This document shows positions 59,530 to 64,000 of a stretch of DNA of 64,000 nt, piece by piece; position 1 is the stretch's first letter; each line of letters opens with the position of its first letter. Source of the stretch: Clostridia bacterium (lineage in GTDB: Bacteria; Bacillota; Clostridia; RUG12999); contig JAFQMF010000014.1 of NCBI GenBank assembly GCA_017396395.1, forward strand, positions 1-64,000, given 5' to 3'. The notes under the pieces were generated by a model. That model did not search any database. It was given only the letters and a program-made list of their open reading frames with translations, and had not been told where the DNA came from. The position numbers and the translations under genes are program-made.

Positions 59530-60357
59530 ATGAGACATGTGCTTGGTATATATATTGAGGGCAGACTCTGGCAGACTGTAGTCTTGGATGATTTTCCAGG
59601 TTTTAATACAGGGGAGCCTGTAACTATAGGCAGAAGAGAAACCTGTGATATATGCATAAAAAAGAATACTGTATCAAGACAGCATGCACAAGTGAAAAAA
59701 GTGGGACCTTATGTTGAAATTGTAGATAGCGGAAGCCTTAACAAGCTAAATTATAAGGGTAAAATATACGAAAAAATCCGTCTTGAAAATGGTATGAAAA
59801 TTGCTATAGGTGGAAGTATTTCTGACCCTGAAACTGTTGTTATTATGTATATCCAGTCAGGTGCAGAAAAAAAGAAGGAACAAAAAAACGATTTTATTGA
59901 AAATGCTAAAGAGGGTATAGAAAAAATAAAAAATAAAATTGACCCTGTAAATATAGAAAAAGCTTCACCTTCTAAAAAGAGCAAAGGAAAAAGAAGGCTT
60001 CTTGCCTTTATGATAGACTTTGCAATCAGCGTATTTATGTGCATTGGTCTTTGCGGAATTATAGTGATACCTTTTGGCATAGGGGGAATAATAAAATACA
60101 TACTTGTGCTGTGCGTTATGGCAGTTTTCTGGCTTTATTATGCACTTGGAGAATCGGGAGAAAACTGCAGTACAACAGGGAAAACCATAATGCAGCTTAA
60201 AGTGGTGAACGTTAATGGAGAAAGACTCAGCTTTTTAAAAGCTTCTGTTCGTTTTGCTTCCAAGCTTCTTTCGGTTTTCACATTGTTTTTGCCGGTGTTT
60301 GGAAAATTCAGATGTTTGCATGATGTTATAGCAGGCACTAAGGTGATAAACAGATAG
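59530..60357 (+). CDS. FHA domain protein with RDD membrane domain
   Basis: The 275-residue protein has an N-terminal FHA domain (PVTIGRRETCDICIKKNTVSRQHAQVKK, first part about 31-45, with the conserved Arg, Ser and His) that binds phosphothreonine, a Lys-rich linker, and a C-terminal RDD domain of three membrane segments from about 155 (RRLLAFMIDFAISVFM, then GKTIMQLKVVN and HDVIAGTKVI). FHA-RDD proteins are seen in Clostridia near type VII secretion or kinase genes, but none is here. Function unknown. Confidence 0.9.
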   Translation: MRHVLGIYIEGRLWQTVVLDDFPGFNTGEPVTIGRRETCDICIKKNTVSRQHAQVKKVGPYVEIVDSGSLNKLNYKGKIYEKIRLENGMKIAIGGSISDPETVVIMYIQSGAEKKKEQKNDFIENAKEGIEKIKNKIDPVNIEKASPSKKSKGKRRLLAFMIDFAISVFMCIGLCGIIVIPFGIGGIIKYILVLCVMAVFWLYYALGESGENCSTTGKTIMQLKVVNVNGERLSFLKASVRFASKLLSVFTLFLPVFGKFRCLHDVIAGTKVINR

Positions 60358-60380
60358 AAAACAAAATAGGTATTTAATAA

Positions 60381-60419
60381 AAAAATGGCATTTGCAAATA
60401 TTTGTAAATGCCATTTTTT
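60381..60419 (+). terminator. Bidirectional terminator, FHA-RDD gene and flavin reductase
   Basis: AAAAATGGCATTTGCAAA (60381-60398) pairs imperfectly with TTTGTAAATGCCATTTTT (60401-60418); A and T runs on both sides. Confidence 0.88.
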
Positions 60420-60465
60420 GTTGCTTTGTGACTTAGCAAATTATTAAATTAAAAATAAATCTTAT

Positions 60466-60969
60466 TTATTTTTTGTAAACACCTGTAATCTCTGCCACAT
60501 ACATTCTGTGATAATCCTTCTGGGTATAATTTTTCAGTAATTCTTCATCAATAAAACCGCTTTGTTGTATATCTCCAAAGTAAAGCTTTTTACAGGTAAG
60601 TGAAAGAAATCCTTCTTCGATAAAAGCCGTTTCGTTTTCTATATGAAGATTAAAACCGCATTCTTTTATTTTGTCTTTATCCCTGCCTGAAACTTTTCCA
60701 CAAAAACCAAGTTTTTCACGAAAGCTTTCTTCAAGAAAAGAGAGAGAAAAGTTTTGGCAGTTTTCCATTAATTCATAGGTGTAACGCTGTGGGCGAATGA
60801 AAACAAAAACCACATTTTTACCCCATAAAACTCCTGTTCCTCCCCAGCTTGCAGTCATAGTATTATAACTGCCATCAGGTTTTTGAGTAGTAACAAGCAT
60901 CCATGTCTTTCCAATTAAATCAAAACTGTTTTCAAGTATTTTATCAGGTGTTATTTTTTTAAATTCCAT
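60466..60969 (-). CDS. Flavin reductase family protein
   Basis: The 167-residue protein has the split-barrel pattern: GKTWMLVTTQKPDGSYNTMTASWGGTGVLW (first part about 20-35), RPQRYTYELMENCQNFSLSF and GFCGKVSGRDKDKIKECGF. It lacks the N-terminal loop of the family member at 8428-9009 and is shorter, closer to the NimA/FlR-like group found in anaerobes. FMN binding is expected. It is a single gene. Confidence 0.88.
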   Translation of the reverse strand: MEFKKITPDKILENSFDLIGKTWMLVTTQKPDGSYNTMTASWGGTGVLWGKNVVFVFIRPQRYTYELMENCQNFSLSFLEESFREKLGFCGKVSGRDKDKIKECGFNLHIENETAFIEEGFLSLTCKKLYFGDIQQSGFIDEELLKNYTQKDYHRMYVAEITGVYKK

Positions 60970-61121
60970 TACATTTATCTCCCTTGCTTTTTTAAGTTAT
61001 TGTACCATACTTATGTTAAAACATAAATATGCAAAATATACAAAAATATACCATGGATATATGGCATTTTGCCTTATATAAAATATTACTGAAAAGACTG
61101 TGATAAAATTGGAAGAAAAAT

Positions 61122-61150
61122 TTGACATATTTATTTTTTTGGTGTATAAT
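61122..61150 (+). promoter_or_regulatory. Promoter of the acyl-CoA ligase gene
   Basis: Perfect TTGACA (61122-61127) and TATAAT (61145-61150), spacer 17 bases. Confidence 0.87.
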
Positions 61151-61153
61151 GTT

Positions 61154-61172
61154 TTTAGTATGCAATACTAAA
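61154..61172 (+). promoter_or_regulatory. FapR-like operator
   Basis: TTTAGTATGCAATACTAAA is an inverted repeat with seven-base arms and a five-base centre, four bases after the -10, covering the transcript start. The FapR consensus of Bacillota has the same TTAGTA-N5-TACTAA arms. No fapR gene is in this window. Confidence 0.65.
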
Positions 61173-61212
61173 TCACTCAGTTTATTAAACTTGAAAGGGA
61201 AGGAATGTAAAA

Positions 61213-62913
61213 ATGAATAAATACGGAATTTATAAATATCCCCTTTACAAAACAAGGGAAATAACAGATATTCGTGATATGATAAGGTCAAGTACCGAAA
61301 TATTTGGAGATAAGCCTGCTTTTCTTGTAAAAAAGACAGATAAGTATGAGCCTGTCAGCTACAAGGAATATATGGCAGATGTAAATGCTCTTGGAACAAA
61401 GCTTATGAATATGGGCTTAAAGGGTGAAAAAATTGCTGTAATAGGCGAAGCTTCTTATGCGTGGGCAGTAAGCTATATGGCTGTAGTATGCGGTGTAGGT
61501 GTTGTAGTTCCTCTTGATAAAGAGCTTCCAAGGGAAGAAATTATAAACCTTATTGAAATTGCAGACGTTAAAATGATTATTCATTCCGAAAAGGTTAAAA
61601 ACCTAGAAGGCATTTATGATGACAAAAAAGTTTCTATGGGTATGGAGCTGGATGAGCTGATTGAAGAAGGTAAGGTTCTTCTTGCAAATGGTGACAGAAC
61701 ATATTTGGATGCTGAAATTGACAGAGAGGGTATGTCTATTCTTCTTTTCACTTCAGGTACAACAGGTATGGCAAAGGGCGTTATGCACAGCCATAATACA
61801 ATTTGCGAAAACCTTATGCAGATGCCAAGACTTGTAGAAATCGGTCCTTGGGATACATTTCTTTCAGTGCTTCCTATACACCATACATATGAATGTACCT
61901 GTGGTTTTCTTTGTCCATTATATATGGGAGGTACCATTGCACACAGCGAGGGACTCAGATATATTACCAAAAACTTAAAAGAGGTTAAACCTACCATTAT
62001 TCTGGGTGTACCTCTATTGTACGAAAAAATGTACAATAATATTTTTAAGGCTATTGAGAAAAAAGGTCTTACTAAAAAGGTTAATGGAATTATAAAAGCA
62101 AGCAACGCTCTTAGAAAAGTGGGTGTTAACCTTACAGGGGTTTTGTTTAAGTCGATTACCGATAATTTAGGCGGAAGACTTCGCATTTTAGTAAGTGGTG
62201 CTGCTGCAATTGACCCTAAGGTAGCACAGGGCTTTAAAGATCTTGGTATAAATTTTGTGCAGGGGTACGGACTTACAGAGTGTGCTCCTATAGCGGCTCT
62301 TAACAGAGATAAGTATTCGAAAAATGATGCTGCAGGACTTCCTCTTTACGGGGTGGAAATTCGCATTGAAAATCCTAACGAATTAAATATTGGCGAAATT
62401 ATGATTAAGGGAAAAAACCTTATGCTGGGTTATTATGAAAATTCACAGCTTACAGCTGAGGCAATTGAGGACGGCTGGTATCACAGCGGTGACCTTGGAT
62501 ATATTGATGAAGACGGATTTATTCATATTACAGGCAGAAAAAAGGATGTTATCGTTACAAGTAACGGAAAGAATATTTTCCCTGAAGAACTGGAAACATA
62601 CCTTTCCAGAAGCCCCTATATTGCCGAAAGCTTTGTAAGAGGCAAAGAAAAGGGCAACGACCTTACTGTAGCAGCACAGATTATTCCTGATTATGATGAA
62701 GTAAAAGCACAGCTTGGTGAAGGTTATACACAGGAAATGCTTATTGACCTTATTAAAGAAGAAATTACAAAGGTAAACGAGGTTGTACAAGACTATAAGA
62801 GAATAGCAACTTTCAGTATAAGACAGCGTCCCTTTGATAAAACAACAACTCATAAAATCAAAAGATTCAGTGAGGAAAATCTTTCTGAAGAAGGAAATAT
62901 TCAGAAAAAATAG
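61213..62913 (+). CDS. Long-chain acyl-CoA ligase (AMP-binding)
   Basis: The 566-residue enzyme has the ANL motifs: P-loop LFTSGTTGMAKGVMHSH (about 178-194), QGYGLTECAP (about 352-361), the YHSGDLGYIDEDGFIHITGRKKD hinge region (first part about 420-430) and the C-terminal Lys in FDKTTTHKIKR. It activates a fatty acid with ATP to acyl-AMP and then acyl-CoA. Membrane segments are absent. The FapR-like operator in front supports a lipid role; fatty acid versus other carboxylic acid specificity is unknown. Confidence 0.92.
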   Translation: MNKYGIYKYPLYKTREITDIRDMIRSSTEIFGDKPAFLVKKTDKYEPVSYKEYMADVNALGTKLMNMGLKGEKIAVIGEASYAWAVSYMAVVCGVGVVVPLDKELPREEIINLIEIADVKMIIHSEKVKNLEGIYDDKKVSMGMELDELIEEGKVLLANGDRTYLDAEIDREGMSILLFTSGTTGMAKGVMHSHNTICENLMQMPRLVEIGPWDTFLSVLPIHHTYECTCGFLCPLYMGGTIAHSEGLRYITKNLKEVKPTIILGVPLLYEKMYNNIFKAIEKKGLTKKVNGIIKASNALRKVGVNLTGVLFKSITDNLGGRLRILVSGAAAIDPKVAQGFKDLGINFVQGYGLTECAPIAALNRDKYSKNDAAGLPLYGVEIRIENPNELNIGEIMIKGKNLMLGYYENSQLTAEAIEDGWYHSGDLGYIDEDGFIHITGRKKDVIVTSNGKNIFPEELETYLSRSPYIAESFVRGKEKGNDLTVAAQIIPDYDEVKAQLGEGYTQEMLIDLIKEEITKVNEVVQDYKRIATFSIRQRPFDKTTTHKIKRFSEENLSEEGNIQKK

Positions 62914-62931
62914 AAAAATTTAAAAAAAGAC

Positions 62932-62960
62932 TTGTATTTTATGTTTTTTTATGATATACT
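62932..62960 (+). promoter_or_regulatory. Promoter of the rimP-nusA operon
   Basis: TTGTAT (62932-62937) and TATACT (62955-62960), spacer 17 bases, about 90 bases before the rimP start. Confidence 0.75.
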
Positions 62961-62995
62961 AATGGTAGATAGATTATACAAGTATGATTTTAAAG

Positions 62996-63027
62996 GTGGG
63001 TTTTGCAAGAAACCCACTTTTGTTTTT
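62996..63027 (+). terminator. Terminator-like hairpin in the rimP leader
   Basis: GTGGGTTT (62996-63003) pairs with AAACCCAC (63010-63017), followed by TTTTGTTTTTG. It lies between the promoter and rimP, so it looks like an attenuator of the nusA operon. NusA itself acts at such hairpins, which would allow feedback. Confidence 0.75.
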
Positions 63028-63048
63028 GTATTTGAGTGAGGTGAAAAA

Positions 63049-63507
63049 ATGGGGAAAATTGAAGAAAGCGTAAGACCTATAGCGATAAATGCCTGCACAG
63101 AGCTTGGGTACGAACTTTATGATGTGGAGTACAAAAAAGAAGGCCCTGACTGGTACTTAAGGGTTTTTATTGACAAAAAAGAAGGTATCGGCGTTGATGA
63201 CTGTGAAAAATACAGCAGATTTATAAGTCCGATTCTTGATGAAAAAGACCCTATAGCAGAAAACTATATTTTAGAGGTTTCCTCTCCGGGAATGTTCAGA
63301 AAGCTGAATACAAAAGAGCATTTTGAAAGATATATGGGACAGGAAGTTGAAATTAAACTTAAAAGGTCTATAGAAGGAAAAAAGAAGTTTGGCGGAAAAC
63401 TTGCCTCATATATTGACGGCAAGGTTATTATAAATACTCCCAACGGGGAAGTATCCGTGGAAAAAGAAGATTATATGTATGTAAAACTCAATCCTGAGTG
63501 TTTTTAA
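63049..63507 (+). CDS. rimP: Ribosome maturation factor RimP
   Basis: The 152-residue protein has the RimP N-terminal domain with GYELYDVEYKKEGPDWYLRVFIDKKEGIGVDDCEKYSR (first part about 19-36) and ILEVSSPGMFRKL, and the C-terminal SH3-like barrel with KRSIEGKKKFGGKL. It helps assemble the 30S subunit. It leads the conserved rimP-nusA operon. The start ATG 63049 follows GAGGTG. Confidence 0.95.
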   Translation: MGKIEESVRPIAINACTELGYELYDVEYKKEGPDWYLRVFIDKKEGIGVDDCEKYSRFISPILDEKDPIAENYILEVSSPGMFRKLNTKEHFERYMGQEVEIKLKRSIEGKKKFGGKLASYIDGKVIINTPNGEVSVEKEDYMYVKLNPECF

Positions 63508-63530
63508 AAAAAGGAGGAGAAGAAAAGCAA

Positions 63531-64000
63531 ATGGCAAGCATTAACGAATTGCAGATGGCACTTGAACTTCTGGAAAAGGAAAAAGGTATCAATAAAGAGT
63601 ATATGATTGAGGCATTTAAAGGTGCACTTATTCATGCTTATAAGAAAAATTATAAAGATGAGTGCGAAAACATTGATATTTCAATCAGTGAAAAGGGAGT
63701 AGTAAAGGTTATAGCTTCCAAAATAGTTGTGGAGGATTTTAACGAAGAGCTTGGTGCCCTTGACAATCAAATTTTACTTACTGACGCAAAACAGTATAAA
63801 GCTAGGGTTAAGGTGGGAGATACATTAAAAATTGAAATTGCTCCCAAAGATTTTGGCAGAATTGCCGCACAAACAGGTAAGCAGATTATTCTTCAGAAGC
63901 TGAGAGAAGCTGAAAGAGAAAAGATATTAGAGGAATTTGCTATTAAGTCAAATGACATTATTTCTGCTACTGTCAGAAGATTTGAAAAAGTAGAACCCAG
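63531..64000 (+). CDS. nusA: Transcription factor NusA, 3' end outside window
   Basis: The frame starts at ATG 63531 with AAGGAGGAG upstream and runs to the window edge; 156 complete codons are visible. The N-terminal domain that binds RNA polymerase is complete (ELQMALELLEKEKGINKEYMIEAFKGAL, first part about 6-22; GRIAAQTGKQIILQKLREAE). The S1 domain begins at the cut end. NusA controls pausing, termination and antitermination. It is 23 bases behind rimP. Confidence 0.96.
   Translation, partial: MASINELQMALELLEKEKGINKEYMIEAFKGALIHAYKKNYKDECENIDISISEKGVVKVIASKIVVEDFNEELGALDNQILLTDAKQYKARVKVGDTLKIEIAPKDFGRIAAQTGKQIILQKLREAEREKILEEFAIKSNDIISATVRRFEKVEP

Noticed and set aside
1-64000. Insertion sequences, prophage or integrated element boundaries
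   Set aside because: No transposase, integrase, phage structural gene or flanking repeat at the one tRNA gene (19938-20013) was found.

Overview
The window is a gene-dense, AT-rich chromosomal stretch from an anaerobic, spore-forming member of the Clostridia (Bacillota). The evidence is a complete Rnf ion-pumping complex, a SpoIIID regulator, a CotJC-like manganese catalase, the ctsR-mcsA-clpC stress operon, an LCP cell-wall ligase, an S-layer-homology protein, strong AAGGAG ribosome sites and many sigma-A promoters with 17-base spacers. Genus cannot be told from the sequence. No rRNA, transposase, phage gene or CRISPR array is present.

The left end (1-8285) is the accessory part. A truncated surface protein with InlB-type repeats is followed by a 50-residue peptide gene, three stem-loops, and a tightly packed set of genes: stalk-domain protein, HprK-like kinase, PqqD-like protein, S24/S26 peptidase, two tandem nucleotidyltransferases and an ABC exporter. 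The set resembles a lasso-peptide cluster with kinase and nucleotidyltransferase tailoring, but the cyclase and the transglutaminase-like protease are missing. It is the best candidate here for an undescribed system: a peptide that may be bound by PqqD, modified by phosphoryl or nucleotidyl transfer, cut by the peptidase and exported.

From 8.4 to 13 kb a five-gene minus-strand operon (SLH protein, DacF, DegV, Ung, flavin reductase) is driven by one promoter. From 13.2 to 18.5 kb alaS, a HIT protein, an HD nucleotidase and a GH78-like glycosidase run on the plus strand. An LCP protein, tRNA-Pro(GGG), the NifU-like/GGGtGRT pair and a MecA-like adaptor follow. rnfCDGEAB fills 22.8-27.8 kb, then an HI0933-type flavoprotein, a HAD phosphatase, a Cys-rich protein, an orphan CitB-type response regulator and an NCS2 permease.

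From 32.8 to 46 kb are two zinc-ribbon membrane proteins, RluA, UvrC, HPr, YqeG, a transcribed array of small hairpins in front of a two-gene radical-SAM operon, SpoIIID, a Rieske oxidoreductase, the manganese catalase and a sigma/anti-sigma/stalk-domain operon. From 46 to 64 kb are EngB, Lon, TruA, an EcfT-EcfA2-EcfA1 module without its S component, a methyltransferase, L31, ClpC-McsA-CtsR (no McsB), ArgF, QueT behind a preQ1-I riboswitch, an FHA-RDD protein, a flavin reductase, an acyl-CoA ligase behind a FapR-like operator, RimP and the start of NusA.

Several parts connect. The MecA-like adaptor, McsA and ClpC belong to one proteolysis system. QueT could supply the S component that the EcfAAT module lacks. 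SpoIIID and the CotJC-like catalase point to sporulation.
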